A stretch of DNA of 45,811 nucleotides from JALZOC01 sp031361295. Its GTDB lineage: Bacteria > Acidobacteriota > Vicinamibacteria > Vicinamibacterales > 2-12-FULL-66-21. The notes under the pieces are model-generated. The model ran no database searches. It was not told the origin of the DNA and saw nothing but the letters and a program-made list of their open reading frames with translations. Below, in pieces: positions 1 through 8,096 of this stretch (positions within the stretch are counted from its first letter, which is position 1; the number at the start of each line of letters is the position of its first letter). Location of the stretch: the NCBI GenBank assembly GCA_031361295.1, contig JANMCN010000292.1:1-45811 (forward strand). Reading direction: 5' to 3'. Made by a program: the position numbers and the translations under genes.

Positions 1-1
1 C

Positions 2-667
2 CCGAGTATTCCTGCCCTCGTTGCTGAAGCGGGCGTTACGCCGGTCGCGGTTCCGTTTGACTCTCCGCTCTTGCCGCGGCCGGCGGTGGCCACGCGTGAC
101 GCCTGCGCGCCGGCACCACCAGCTGCGACACCGACCGCTCCCGAGTCAGCCGACATCGACCTCACGGGGATGCACGGAGACCTCGACGGGGACGAGGAGA
201 CTCCGTCCGCGGCCGCATCGGTGCCCGACGACAAGCTCGACGATGTCTTCACGGATTTGCGGAAGGATGCGGCGCGCACGGGTGCGGCGGATCAGTCGGC
301 GCAGCACATGAAGCTGGCCCACACGTATCTCGAGATGGGGATGACGGAGGAGGCGATTGCTGCCCTGAAGAACGCGGCGCAATCCCCCGGGCAGCGCTTC
401 GAGGCGGGTTCCATCCTCGGGCGGATGTACAAGGAGCAGGGCGATCTTCCGCACGCCGTCGAATGGCTGCAGCGTGCGGCCGAGGTCCCGCCTCCTGCGG
501 TGGAGGATGGCCGCGCGCTGTTGTACGACCTCGCGGTGACGCTCGAAGCGGTCGGCGATGTGTCGCGGGCGCTCGGGGTTTTCCTGGAGCTCGAAGCGCA
601 AGCCGGCCCGTATCGAGACGCGCCTGAACGGGCTGGCCGCCTCGCGCGCGTGCAGGCTGGAGGCTGA
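2..667 (+). CDS. TPR-repeat protein, 3' part only
   Basis: The frame is open from the first base of the window, so the start lies upstream and only about 221 residues are visible. An Ala/Pro/Asp-rich linker is followed by an acidic stretch. From about the middle come helical repeats of TPR type, seen in segments such as KLAHTYLEMGMTEEAIAAL and LGRMYKEQGDLPHAVEWL, then a last repeat around ALGVFLELEAQ. The end resembles the C-terminal TPR part of adaptor or scaffold proteins, and no catalytic motif is visible. A TTG at 71 could be read as a start, but the open frame upstream and the low-complexity N-terminus make a 5'-truncated gene more likely. The function is unknown; a protein-interaction role is inferred from the repeats. 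Confidence 0.7.
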   Translation, partial: PSIPALVAEAGVTPVAVPFDSPLLPRPAVATRDACAPAPPAATPTAPESADIDLTGMHGDLDGDEETPSAAASVPDDKLDDVFTDLRKDAARTGAADQSAQHMKLAHTYLEMGMTEEAIAALKNAAQSPGQRFEAGSILGRMYKEQGDLPHAVEWLQRAAEVPPPAVEDGRALLYDLAVTLEAVGDVSRALGVFLELEAQAGPYRDAPERAGRLARVQAGG

Positions 668-938
668 CATCACGTTCCTCACGCGCCTCCTGTTTGCCGC
701 GTATTTCATCGAAGCCGGGCTGGTGCTCGTCGTCGCGCCGTGGTCCGCGTTCTGGCAGCGCAACTTTTTCGCCGACGCCGTGCCGCTGCTCGATCAGCTG
801 GCGGGCAATCCATTCGTTCGCGGTGGGGTGTCGGGCATCGGTGCGATTACGGCTCTCGCGGGGTTTGCGGAGCTTGCCGGCGTCTTCCGATCCGCACGGG
901 GATCGGAACCTCGGCCCGAACGGAATGCCGAAGTTTAG
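558..938 (+). CDS. Small two-helix membrane protein (start uncertain)
   Basis: The supported coding part begins near 657-669 and ends at the TAG at 936-938. It has two hydrophobic stretches, one around LLFAAYFIEAGLVLVVAPW and one around GIGAITALAGFAELAGVF, with a charged tail. The only in-frame ATG (558) would overlap the preceding TPR gene by 110 bases and add an Arg/Ser-rich peptide unlike the rest. A GGAGG at 659-663 sits five bases before an ATC codon at 669, and a CTG lies at 657, so a non-ATG start is plausible. The gene overlaps the TenI-like gene by 14 bases. I do not recognise the family. It is probably an inner-membrane protein co-transcribed with its neighbours. Confidence 0.55.
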   Translation: MCRGRSGFSWSSKRKPARIETRLNGLAASRACRLEADITFLTRLLFAAYFIEAGLVLVVAPWSAFWQRNFFADAVPLLDQLAGNPFVRGGVSGIGAITALAGFAELAGVFRSARGSEPRPERNAEV

Positions 939-1587
939 CGCGCTCGCCGGCCGGGCGCCGGTGCTCTGCATGGTCACGCCGGGGGAGGTAAGAGGCGAGT
1001 CTTCGCTGGTCGCCGCGATCGCCGCCGCCGGCCGGGCGGGCGTGGACCTCGTCCAGATTCGCGAACGACGGCTCGATGACGGGCGCCTCCTCCGGCTGAC
1101 CAGGGCCGTCCTCACGGTACTCTCCGGTACCTCCACCCAATTGCTCGTCAACGACCGGCTCGACGTTGCGCTTGCCGCAGGCGCCGCGGGAGTGCACCTC
1201 AGAGCCGACTCGTTCGGCGCGGAGCGGGCTCGGCGCATCGCTCCGCCCGGATTCCTCGTCGGCCGGTCGGTCCATTCCGAAGAGGAGGCGCTCGAGGTCG
1301 AGGCCGCGGGCGGGTGCGATTACCTGATGTTCGGCACCGTCTTCCTCTCCGCCAGCAAGCCTGCTGGCCACCCCGCGGCCGGGCTCGAAGCCCTGAGGCG
1401 CGTCTGTGCACGCGTCCAGCTGCCTGTCATCGCGATCGGGGGGATGACGGTGGAGGCCGCTGGCTCGGTGGGCCGGGCCGGAGCGTCCGGACTGGGGGCG
1501 ATCAGCCTGTTCGAGGGAACCGTCGATATTGCCGCGACGGTGAGCGCAGTGCGGTCGTCGTTTGACAGGGGAGTCGCGGCTGTCTAG
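925..1587 (+). CDS. tenI: TenI-like thiazole tautomerase (ThiE/TenI family)
   Basis: A TIM-barrel protein of about 220 residues in the thiamine phosphate synthase/TenI family. The motifs QIRER, VNDRLDVALAAGA and PVIAIGGMT mark the family. The segment GRSVHSEEEA, followed by DYLMFGTVF, matches Bacillus TenI much better than ThiE, which usually has G-S-T-H and a GP-F-T-TK pyrophosphate loop. In TenI the His of SVH helps tautomerise the thiazole phosphate made by ThiG. A canonical ThiE is encoded at 37934-38569, which supports a division of labour. The ATG at 925 is preferred because upstream codons overlap the membrane-protein gene and are not conserved in character. ThiE-like synthase activity cannot be excluded. 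Confidence 0.75.
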   Translation: MPKFSALAGRAPVLCMVTPGEVRGESSLVAAIAAAGRAGVDLVQIRERRLDDGRLLRLTRAVLTVLSGTSTQLLVNDRLDVALAAGAAGVHLRADSFGAERARRIAPPGFLVGRSVHSEEEALEVEAAGGCDYLMFGTVFLSASKPAGHPAAGLEALRRVCARVQLPVIAIGGMTVEAAGSVGRAGASGLGAISLFEGTVDIAATVSAVRSSFDRGVAAV

Positions 1588-1614
1588 AGTAGCCACACCC
1601 CAGCATTCATGATC

Positions 1615-1630
1615 GGCACCACGCGGTGCC
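1615..1630. repeat. Perfect 6-bp hairpin after the TenI-like gene
   Basis: GGCACC, loop ACGC, GGTGCC, followed by CTGTCCCC. It lies 27 bases past the TenI-like stop and 33 bases before the next ATG. There is no T-run, so it may be a weak terminator or a degraded REP-type element. A related G(G)CAC-CTGTCCCC string occurs in the coaE/lapB junction on the minus strand. Confidence 0.35.
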
Positions 1631-1663
1631 CTGTCCCCGTTCGTTCAGCCCTGAAACCATCCC

Positions 1664-2431
1664 ATGGATCCTGGATTCCGTTCTGCACTGGTCGATTTCT
1701 TCAAGCGCGGCGAAGTGGCGCGTGACGTGTGCCTGATGGCGGCCGCCGGCACGCTGGCGCCGCGGGCGCACGAACAGGTCGCCCTCCTCGTGCTGCTGTC
1801 CGACGACGCCGATCCCGAGATCGCGGCGACCGCCAACGCGACACTCGCCCTGCTGCCTGCTGACCCGCTGCGGGCGTTTCTCGCCCGGGGCGACGTCCCG
1901 CCCCAGATCCGGGATTTTTTTGCCGCCCGCGGCATGGAGCCAGGCGCGCACCCGGCGGCGGAAGCCGATGCGCCGCTGCTCGAGTCCGCCTCGTCGGCCC
2001 CAGCCGACGAGACGGAGGAGCCGGAGGAGCCGGAAGCCGCCCAGGTCCTGGCGTCGCTGCCGATCATCGAGCGGATGAAGCTCGCGATGAAGGGGACCAA
2101 GGGGCAGCGCGCGCAGCTGATTCGCGATTCGAACAAACTGGTGGCGGCCGCGGTCCTGAGCAGTCCCAAGCTCACGGAGAGCGAAGTCGAAGCGTTCGCG
2201 AAGATGGCGAATGTCAGCGAGGACGTGCTCCGGACGATTGCCACGAACCGGTCCTGGGTGAAGAACTACGGTGTCATTGCGGGCCTCACGAAGAATCCGA
2301 AGACTCCGCCGGGGATCTCGATGCAGATGGTCCAGCGGCTGAACGAACGGGACCTGAAGATGCTGGCCATCGACCGCAACGTGCCGGAAGGGGTCCGGCT
2401 CGCCGCGCGGAAGTTCATACGGCCCAAGTAG
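1664..2431 (+). CDS. Conserved hypothetical protein, helical
   Basis: A 255-residue soluble protein with no signal peptide. The N-terminal ~90 residues are Ala/Leu-rich helices that look like degenerate HEAT-type repeats (VALLVLLSDDADPEIAATA). An acidic Pro/Glu/Ala linker follows (EETEEPEEPE-like). The C-terminal ~120 residues are basic, with helical signatures such as IIERMKLAMKGTKGQRAQLI and KMANVSEDVLRTIATNRSW. I do not recognise a named family or catalytic residues. The modular look suggests a scaffold or regulatory protein. It follows the TenI-like gene on the same strand after 76 bases. Confidence 0.7.
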   Translation: MDPGFRSALVDFFKRGEVARDVCLMAAAGTLAPRAHEQVALLVLLSDDADPEIAATANATLALLPADPLRAFLARGDVPPQIRDFFAARGMEPGAHPAAEADAPLLESASSAPADETEEPEEPEAAQVLASLPIIERMKLAMKGTKGQRAQLIRDSNKLVAAAVLSSPKLTESEVEAFAKMANVSEDVLRTIATNRSWVKNYGVIAGLTKNPKTPPGISMQMVQRLNERDLKMLAIDRNVPEGVRLAARKFIRPK

Positions 2432-2435
2432 CGAT

Positions 2436-2630
2436 CTAGGAGCGGTCGCCGCCTCGCCTGAACTCCTTCCGCATCTCCGCGAGGCCCTCCATGTAGACGG
2501 CGGCGCCGTGTCGATCTTCTTCGGGCATCGCCTTGAGAAGATCGATGGCCCGATCGAAGTCACGGTCGATCGTGGTCCGGGTCGCCTTGTAGTACAGCGT
2601 CTTGATTTCAGAGAGACGGTCGACGGGCAT
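2436..2630 (-). CDS. Small hypothetical protein (64 aa)
   Basis: It starts with an ATG at 2630 and reads MPVDRLSEIKTLYYKATRTT, then a charged helical region with RDFDRAIDLLKAMPEEDR and a basic Arg/Gly C-terminus. Amphipathic helices and normal amino-acid use support a real small protein. It converges with the preceding plus-strand gene, with only four bases between stops, and lies downstream of polX on the same strand after about 115 bases, so it may be the last gene of a polX transcript. Function unknown. Confidence 0.55.
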   Translation of the reverse strand: MPVDRLSEIKTLYYKATRTTIDRDFDRAIDLLKAMPEEDRHGAAVYMEGLAEMRKEFRRGGDRS

Positions 2631-2745
2631 GGCGATCAGGAGCAGTTTACGACAGGATCACTGCCCGCTTCCGGCGTCGTGTTCAGCCGCGGCTTACGGC
2701 CTCTCGCTTCGACGTCCAAACGGGGCGCCCAACATGGGCGATTGT

Positions 2746-4464
2746 TCAGCGCTGATTGCGCCGCAAGGCCGCCCGGAATTCTGCCAGGGGCTTCGTATTC
2801 AGCACGTCTTCGGGCTCGATCCAGCCGCGACGGGCGATCGTGGCGCCCCACCGCAGCGCGCCAAGGGCGGCGGGTGAGTGCGCGTCCGAATCGATCACGA
2901 GCTTCACGCCGCGGTCGCGCGCGAGCCTGGCATGTGTCTCGTCCAGGTCGAGCCGATCGACCTGGCTGTTGATTTCGAGGGCCACGCCCTCGCGGGCGGC
3001 TGTCGCGAACACCTGCTCGACATCGAAGCGATACGGTTCGCGCTTGAGGATGAGGCGACCCGTGGGATGGCCGAGGATATCCACCCAGGGACACGCGAGC
3101 GCGCGCAGGAGGCGGTCGGTCATCTGCATGGCGTCCTGGTTGAACGCGGAGTGGACCGATCCCACGACGAAATCGAGCTGCGCGAGGCAGTCGTCGGCCA
3201 GGTCCATGGTGCCATCGGCCCTGATGTCGCATTCGATGCCGGCCAGCAGCGTGATCCCGTCCAGCCGCTCGCTCAGCGCGCGGACCGCGCGGGCGTGTTC
3301 GAACGCGCGCGCCTCGTTTAGGCCGTTCGCCATCGCGAGCGCCTGGCTGTGATCCGCGATCCCGATGTATTCGAGCCCGAGGCCGCGCGCGGCGAGCGCC
3401 ATCGTCTCGATGTCGGCGCGGCCGTCGGTGGCCGTCGTGTGCATGTGGAGGTCTCCCCGGAGGTCCTGCCACCGGATGAGGCGCGGCAGATTGCGCGCCT
3501 CCGCCGCGCCGATCTCGCCACGGTTCTCCCGCAACTCCGGCGGGATCATCGCAAGTCCCAGCGCCTCGTAGATACTCTCCTCAGTTTCCCCCGCGATCCT
3601 CAGGTCGTCTTCGATCCTGAAGAGGCCGTACTCATTGAGCTTCAACCCGCGCGCGATGGCGCGGTCCCGGAGCGCGATGTTGTGCGCCCTGGAACCCGTG
3701 AAATACTGCTGGCACGCCCCCAGACTCTCCGGTGGAACGAGCCGAAGATCCGCCTGGAACCCTCCCCGCAGGAGCACACTCGACTTCGTCTCGCCGTGGG
3801 CGAGCACCCGTTGAACGAGGCGGTATCCGGTGAACGCGTCCATGAGGAAGGCTGGGGCGCCCGCGGCCAGGATGTCGAGGTCGCCGCAGGTGTCACATCC
3901 GCGCCGCAGGCTGCCGACCGTGGAAATGTCCGCGGCCGGGGCGCGTTCGCGCAGCTCCGCCACGAGCGCGGCGGCCATGTCGTGCGCCTCCGCCATCAGC
4001 CGTCGTCCCGCAAACAGCCGGCGGTCTTCGAGCGCCTTGAGGATGAGCGCCTCCTTCTTCGCGCCCATTCCCTTGAGCGACCTGATGCGTCCTTCGCGCG
4101 CGGCCCGCTCGAGGTCGTCCAGCGTCCGGATTTCGAGTCCGCGGTACAGCAGCGCGACAGTCCTGGGCCCTACGCCCTGAAGGCGGAGCAGGTCGAGGAT
4201 CGTGGGGGGGAATTCCTCGAGCAGTTCCTGGTGATAGCGTGACGCGCCGGTTTCGATCAGCTCCGCGAGCTTTGCGGCGAGGTCCTTGCCTATGCCCGGA
4301 ATCCCAAGGCGGTCCGCCGGAGCAAGTGTCGAGATCGATTCCGCCAGATGTGCGATGGTGTCGGCGGCATTCCGGTATGCACGAATCTTGAACGGATTCT
4401 CCCCCTTGATTTCGAGCAGATCGCCGATCTCTCCGAACACGCGCGCGAGCCCGAGGTTATCCAT
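2746..4464 (-). CDS. polX: DNA polymerase/3'-5' exonuclease PolX
   Basis: 572 residues, the normal length for bacterial PolX, which fills short gaps in base-excision repair and carries a PHP nuclease. An N-terminal Pol X helical domain with helix-hairpin-helix motifs (GIPGIGKDLAAKL, LQGVGPRTVALL) comes first. The palm domain follows with an intact metal site: GSLRRGCDTCGDLDIL supplies two Asp and FQADLRLV the third, and GSRAHNIALR and LNEYGLF are present. The PHP domain has DLHMHTTATDG, ADHSQ, GIECDI, GSVHS, GHPTGR and DSDAHS, so it should bind metals. I chose the ATG at 4464 because the upstream in-frame ATG at 4509 falls inside a TATAAT box on this strand. A PHP-intact, polymerase-defective paralogue lies at 14560-16254. 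Confidence 0.93.
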   Translation of the reverse strand: MDNLGLARVFGEIGDLLEIKGENPFKIRAYRNAADTIAHLAESISTLAPADRLGIPGIGKDLAAKLAELIETGASRYHQELLEEFPPTILDLLRLQGVGPRTVALLYRGLEIRTLDDLERAAREGRIRSLKGMGAKKEALILKALEDRRLFAGRRLMAEAHDMAAALVAELRERAPAADISTVGSLRRGCDTCGDLDILAAGAPAFLMDAFTGYRLVQRVLAHGETKSSVLLRGGFQADLRLVPPESLGACQQYFTGSRAHNIALRDRAIARGLKLNEYGLFRIEDDLRIAGETEESIYEALGLAMIPPELRENRGEIGAAEARNLPRLIRWQDLRGDLHMHTTATDGRADIETMALAARGLGLEYIGIADHSQALAMANGLNEARAFEHARAVRALSERLDGITLLAGIECDIRADGTMDLADDCLAQLDFVVGSVHSAFNQDAMQMTDRLLRALACPWVDILGHPTGRLILKREPYRFDVEQVFATAAREGVALEINSQVDRLDLDETHARLARDRGVKLVIDSDAHSPAALGALRWGATIARRGWIEPEDVLNTKPLAEFRAALRRNQR

Positions 4465-4507
4465 GCTGCGGGCGCGTCTGGGTCGCTGAAGGTCGCGGCA
4501 CGTGGTC

Positions 4508-4513
4508 ATTATA
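4508..4513 (-). promoter_or_regulatory. -10 box for polX
   Basis: A perfect TATAAT on the minus strand lies about 45 bases upstream of the chosen polX ATG. No convincing -35 element is visible at 16-18 bases. Its position inside the longer reading frame argues against the upstream start codon. Confidence 0.45.
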
Positions 4514-4624
4514 GGCACGGCGTTGACAGGCGCTCGACCGGAACACCCACGCCGACACGGGGACGTCTCGTCGATCCGTGGCTTTCCTGGCGTCGTGCCG
4601 GATGTGCGTGAGGGCAGCCGCGGC

Positions 4625-4630
4625 TATAAT
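4625..4630 (+). promoter_or_regulatory. -10 box for the nagZ operon, giving a near-leaderless start
   Basis: A perfect TATAAT ends only eight bases before the nagZ ATG at 4639. Initiation 6-7 bases downstream would leave a leader of about two or three bases, and no Shine-Dalgarno sequence precedes the ATG. The -35 region is weak. Together these suggest leaderless or near-leaderless translation of the first gene in the peptidoglycan operon. Confidence 0.45.
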
Positions 4631-4638
4631 CAGCAGCG

Positions 4639-5733
4639 ATGTCGTTGAAGGACGTGCGCCGGGAGATCGGTCAGCTGGCGATCGCCGGCTTTGCCGGGCA
4701 TTCCATTCCGGCGGATCTGAAGCTGCTCGCCAGGGAGTTCGATCTCGGCGGCATCATCCTGTTCGCGCGCAACGTCGCCGAGCCCGAACAGGTGGCGGAG
4801 GTGGCGCGCGAGGCCAGGACGCTCGCGAACGAATTGCCACTGTGGGTCAGCACCGACCAGGAGGGAGGCCGCGTCGCGCGCCTGAAATCCCCGTTCACGG
4901 TGTGGCCCCCGATGCGCACGCTCGGGCGGAGCGGGGACGAACACCTGGCCGAGCGGTTCGCGAGGGCTCTCGCGGTGGAGTTGCGCGCGGTGGGGATCTC
5001 GCTCGATCACACGCCCGTGCTCGATATCCTCACGAATCGCAACAACCCGGCGATCGGCGACCGTGCCCTGGCTGAAAGCGCCGAAGAGGTCGCCCGTCTC
5101 GGCAGTGTCATCATCCGGACGCTGCAGTCCGAGGGCATTGCCGCCTCCGGCAAGCACTTCCCGGGCCATGGCGACACGAGTGTCGACTCGCACCACGGCC
5201 TGCCGGTCATCGAGCACCCGCCGGACCGCATCGAACGAGTGGAGCTCGTGCCGTTCCGCGCGGCGATCGACGCGGGCGTCGCCTCGATCATGACCGCGCA
5301 CATCCTCATCCCGGCGATCGACGAGGAGCGTCCGGCGACGCTTTCGCCGGCCGTGGTCACCGGCATGCTCAAGCAGTCGCTCGGGTTCAAGGGGCTCGTC
5401 CTCAGCGACGACATCGGCATGGGCGCGATTAGCGCACGGTATGGCACGGTCGAAGCGACGGTGGCGGCGATAGCGGCGGGCTGTGACGCCGTGCTGATGT
5501 GCGGCACCGATCAGGACGTGCAATCCCGCGCGATCGAGGCGTTGATCCACGCCCTCGAAGACGGAACCCTGCCGCTCAAGCGGGTGGAAGACGCGCTCGC
5601 TCGACACCGCCGCGTCAAGGAGCGGTTCCTGGCGCCGCCCCGGCCGCTGCCACTGGTCGGCTCCGCACTGCGGAGCCTGCTCGGCCGCGACGAACACCAG
5701 GCCGTCGCTGCCGAAATGGCGAGGTTCGCCTAA
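4639..5733 (+). CDS. nagZ: Beta-N-acetylhexosaminidase NagZ (GH3)
   Basis: 364 residues of the GH3 family. NagZ is a cytosolic enzyme that removes GlcNAc from 1,6-anhydro-muropeptides during peptidoglycan recycling. Visible signatures are STDQEGGRVARL near residue 73, the catalytic-loop motif KHFPGHGDTSVDSHHGLP (its His acts as acid/base), and LSDDIGMGAI with the nucleophilic Asp. No signal peptide is seen, fitting the cytosolic form. It is the first gene of a seven-gene plus-strand operon (nagZ-ldcA-mpl-pxpB-pxpC-murB-murA), with ldcA starting four bases after its stop. The start is set by the family's IGQL motif close to the N-terminus, although no ribosome binding site is seen. Confidence 0.92.
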   Translation: MSLKDVRREIGQLAIAGFAGHSIPADLKLLAREFDLGGIILFARNVAEPEQVAEVAREARTLANELPLWVSTDQEGGRVARLKSPFTVWPPMRTLGRSGDEHLAERFARALAVELRAVGISLDHTPVLDILTNRNNPAIGDRALAESAEEVARLGSVIIRTLQSEGIAASGKHFPGHGDTSVDSHHGLPVIEHPPDRIERVELVPFRAAIDAGVASIMTAHILIPAIDEERPATLSPAVVTGMLKQSLGFKGLVLSDDIGMGAISARYGTVEATVAAIAAGCDAVLMCGTDQDVQSRAIEALIHALEDGTLPLKRVEDALARHRRVKERFLAPPRPLPLVGSALRSLLGRDEHQAVAAEMARFA

Positions 5734-5737
5734 TCGC

Positions 5738-6673
5738 ATGCGCAAGCCGCCGGCGCTGCGCAACGGCGATCGGGTCGCCATCGTCGCCCCCGCCAGCCCG
5801 TTCGCGCGCGACCTGTTCGACGCCGGCCTCGCGGAGCTGAAGGCCCTGGGTTTCGACCCGGTCTACGAGGAGAGCGTCTTCGACCGACGGTTCTACCTCG
5901 CCGGCACGGCCGAATCCCGGGCGTCCGCGTTGCAAAAGGCGTGGACCGACCCGTCGATCGCGGCGATCATCGCCGCCCGGGGCGGGTACGGAAGCGTCCA
6001 CCTGCTGCCGCTGCTCGATCCGCAGGTCTTTTCAGGCCCGCCGAAGGCCTTCATCGGCTACAGCGACAACACCTCGCTCCTGACCTGGCTGAACCAGGAA
6101 TGCGGCGTCGTGGCATTTCACGGGCCGATGATCGCGGGGCGGCTTGCCCTGGGCGAGCGTGCCTACGATCGCGATACGTTCAGGCGCTGTCTCTGCCGCG
6201 CCGAACCCCCCGGTTCCATCACCCATCCGCTTCTGGAGGTGATCAAGTCCGGCGAAGACGGCGGCACGCTGGTCGGCGGCACGCTCACCAAGCTCACTGC
6301 TTCGCTCGGCACGCCTTACGCGTTCGATCCGCCGCATGGGTGCGTGCTCTTCCTGGACGATGTGGCGGAGAGGCCATACCGACTGGACCGGATGCTGACG
6401 CAACTGCGGCTCGCCGGCCTGCTGGCGCGGGTGTCCGCGATCGTGTTCGGCGTGATGCCGGGGTGCGATGAGCCCGGCGGGAGTCTTACCGCGCGCGATG
6501 TAATCGCGGACCTCCTCGCGGATTTCCCCGGGCCCGTTCTGTTCGGCCTCCCATCCGGCCACACCGACGCGCCGACACTCACGCTGCCGTTTGGGGTCCG
6601 CGCCCGCGTCATCGCCGGAGCGCGGCCGGAGCTCATCATCGAGGAGGCGGCTGTGACCGACACCCGCTCGTGA
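5738..6673 (+). CDS. ldcA: Muramoyltetrapeptide (LD-) carboxypeptidase
   Basis: 311 residues, peptidase family S66. LdcA trims the terminal D-Ala from cytosolic tetrapeptides so that the tripeptide can be re-ligated by Mpl. The motifs RGGYGS and IGYSDNTSLL carry the nucleophilic Ser, and GLPSGHTDAPTLTLPFG carries the catalytic His. In the usual LEDV motif, where the catalytic Glu sits, this protein reads FLDDVAERPYRLDRML, so the Glu appears to be Asp. This could be a tolerated conservative change or a misalignment on my part. The gene lies between nagZ and mpl, the exact recycling order, with a 16-base gap to mpl. No signal peptide is present. Confidence 0.9.
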   Translation: MRKPPALRNGDRVAIVAPASPFARDLFDAGLAELKALGFDPVYEESVFDRRFYLAGTAESRASALQKAWTDPSIAAIIAARGGYGSVHLLPLLDPQVFSGPPKAFIGYSDNTSLLTWLNQECGVVAFHGPMIAGRLALGERAYDRDTFRRCLCRAEPPGSITHPLLEVIKSGEDGGTLVGGTLTKLTASLGTPYAFDPPHGCVLFLDDVAERPYRLDRMLTQLRLAGLLARVSAIVFGVMPGCDEPGGSLTARDVIADLLADFPGPVLFGLPSGHTDAPTLTLPFGVRARVIAGARPELIIEEAAVTDTRS

Positions 6674-6689
6674 GGAGTCGTCAGGATTT

Positions 6690-8093
6690 ATGAAACGCAT
6701 TCATCTCATCGGGATCTGCGGCACCGCGATGGCCACTCTGGCGGCGCTGCTCAAGAGCAGGGGCTACGACGTCCGCGGTTCCGACCACAACGTGTATCCG
6801 CCGATGAGCGATTTCCTCCTGCAGCAGGGGATCACGACCTTCCAGGGCTATGGCGCCGAGCACATCACCGCCGACGTCGATCTGGTCGTCGTCGGCAACG
6901 CGATCTCACGGGGCAACGCGGAGCTCGAGGAAGTGCTCGACCGCAAGATCCGCTACTGCTCGCTGCCCGAAGCCGTCCGCGATCACTTTCTGTGGGCGGC
7001 GCGGTCGGTCGTGATCACGGGCACACATGGAAAGACGACGACGACGTCGTTGACGGGGTGGCTGCTGGCGCACGGAGGTGCGGACCCGAGCGTGTTCGTC
7101 GGCGGAATCGCCGAGAATTTCGAGAGCAGCTACAGGATCGGCGGCGGGCGCGACTTCGTGATCGAGGGAGACGAATACGACAGCGCGTTCTTCGACAAGA
7201 CGGCCAAGTTTTTGAAGTACCTGCCCGACATCGCCGTCGTGAACAACATCGAGTTCGACCACGCGGACATCTACCCCGACCTCGATGCGATCCGGCTGGC
7301 GTTCCGGCGGTTCGTCAATCTCGTGCCTCGCCGCGGGCTTCTACTGCTCGGGGCTGACAATGCGGATGCGCTCGCGCTGCAGACGCATGCGCGATGTCGC
7401 GTGGAAACCTTCGGGCTGTCAGACGGGACCACCTGGCAGGCGCACGACCTGCACACCTCGGCGACGGCCACGACGTTCGGCGTGCGGCGTGACAAGACGC
7501 CGATCGGGAACTTCGAGCTGCCGCTCCTTGGCACCTACAACGTCCGGAATGCCCTCGCCGCGATCGCCGTCGGGGCGGCCGCGGGCCTGAACACCGACAC
7601 GATGGCGGAAGGATTGCGCAAGTTTCGGGGGGTCCGGCGACGCCTCGAACATCGAGGCACCGCATCCGGCGTGGCCGTCTACGACGACTTCGCGCATCAC
7701 CCGACCGCGATTGGAGAGACGCTCGACGGGATCCGGTCCGCATACCCGGATCGCCGGATCTGGGCGATCTTCGAGCCGCGCTCGGCCACATCCTGCCGGC
7801 GAATCTTTCAGGCCGATTTCGCCCGCGCGCTCCGGAGGGCGGACCGAGTCATCCTGCCGGCGGTGTTTCGTTCGACTCTCCCCGATGGGGAGCGGCTGTC
7901 GGTGGAAGTACTCGTGCAGGAGCTTCGGGCCGCCGGTACCGACGCGCGGTACATTCCCGACGTCCAGGAGATCGTCCGCACGGTCGCGAAAGAAGCGCAG
8001 AGCGGCGACCTCGTCATCGCCATGTCGAACGGTGGCTTCGACGACATCCACCAGAAGCTTCTCGCGGCGCTCGAGGCGCGCCGACCGCAGTAG
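6690..8093 (+). CDS. mpl: UDP-MurNAc:L-Ala-gamma-D-Glu-meso-Dap ligase (Mpl)
   Basis: 467 residues of the Mur ligase family. Mpl joins the recycled tripeptide directly to UDP-MurNAc. The N-terminus HLIGICGTAMATLAALL with GSDHNVYPPMSDFL is the Mpl type; MurC has a different N-terminal signature and the YPPMS string is typical of Mpl. The ATP P-loop is GTHGKTTTTSL around residue 110. The central ligase motifs EGDEYDSAFFDKTAKF and NNIEFDHADI are present, and DDFAHHPTAI is the conserved third-domain motif. Its place after nagZ and ldcA completes the cytosolic muropeptide-recycling route. It is followed after three bases by pxpB, suggesting translational coupling. Confidence 0.94.
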   Translation: MKRIHLIGICGTAMATLAALLKSRGYDVRGSDHNVYPPMSDFLLQQGITTFQGYGAEHITADVDLVVVGNAISRGNAELEEVLDRKIRYCSLPEAVRDHFLWAARSVVITGTHGKTTTTSLTGWLLAHGGADPSVFVGGIAENFESSYRIGGGRDFVIEGDEYDSAFFDKTAKFLKYLPDIAVVNNIEFDHADIYPDLDAIRLAFRRFVNLVPRRGLLLLGADNADALALQTHARCRVETFGLSDGTTWQAHDLHTSATATTFGVRRDKTPIGNFELPLLGTYNVRNALAAIAVGAAAGLNTDTMAEGLRKFRGVRRRLEHRGTASGVAVYDDFAHHPTAIGETLDGIRSAYPDRRIWAIFEPRSATSCRRIFQADFARALRRADRVILPAVFRSTLPDGERLSVEVLVQELRAAGTDARYIPDVQEIVRTVAKEAQSGDLVIAMSNGGFDDIHQKLLAALEARRPQ

Positions 8094-8096
8094 CCC

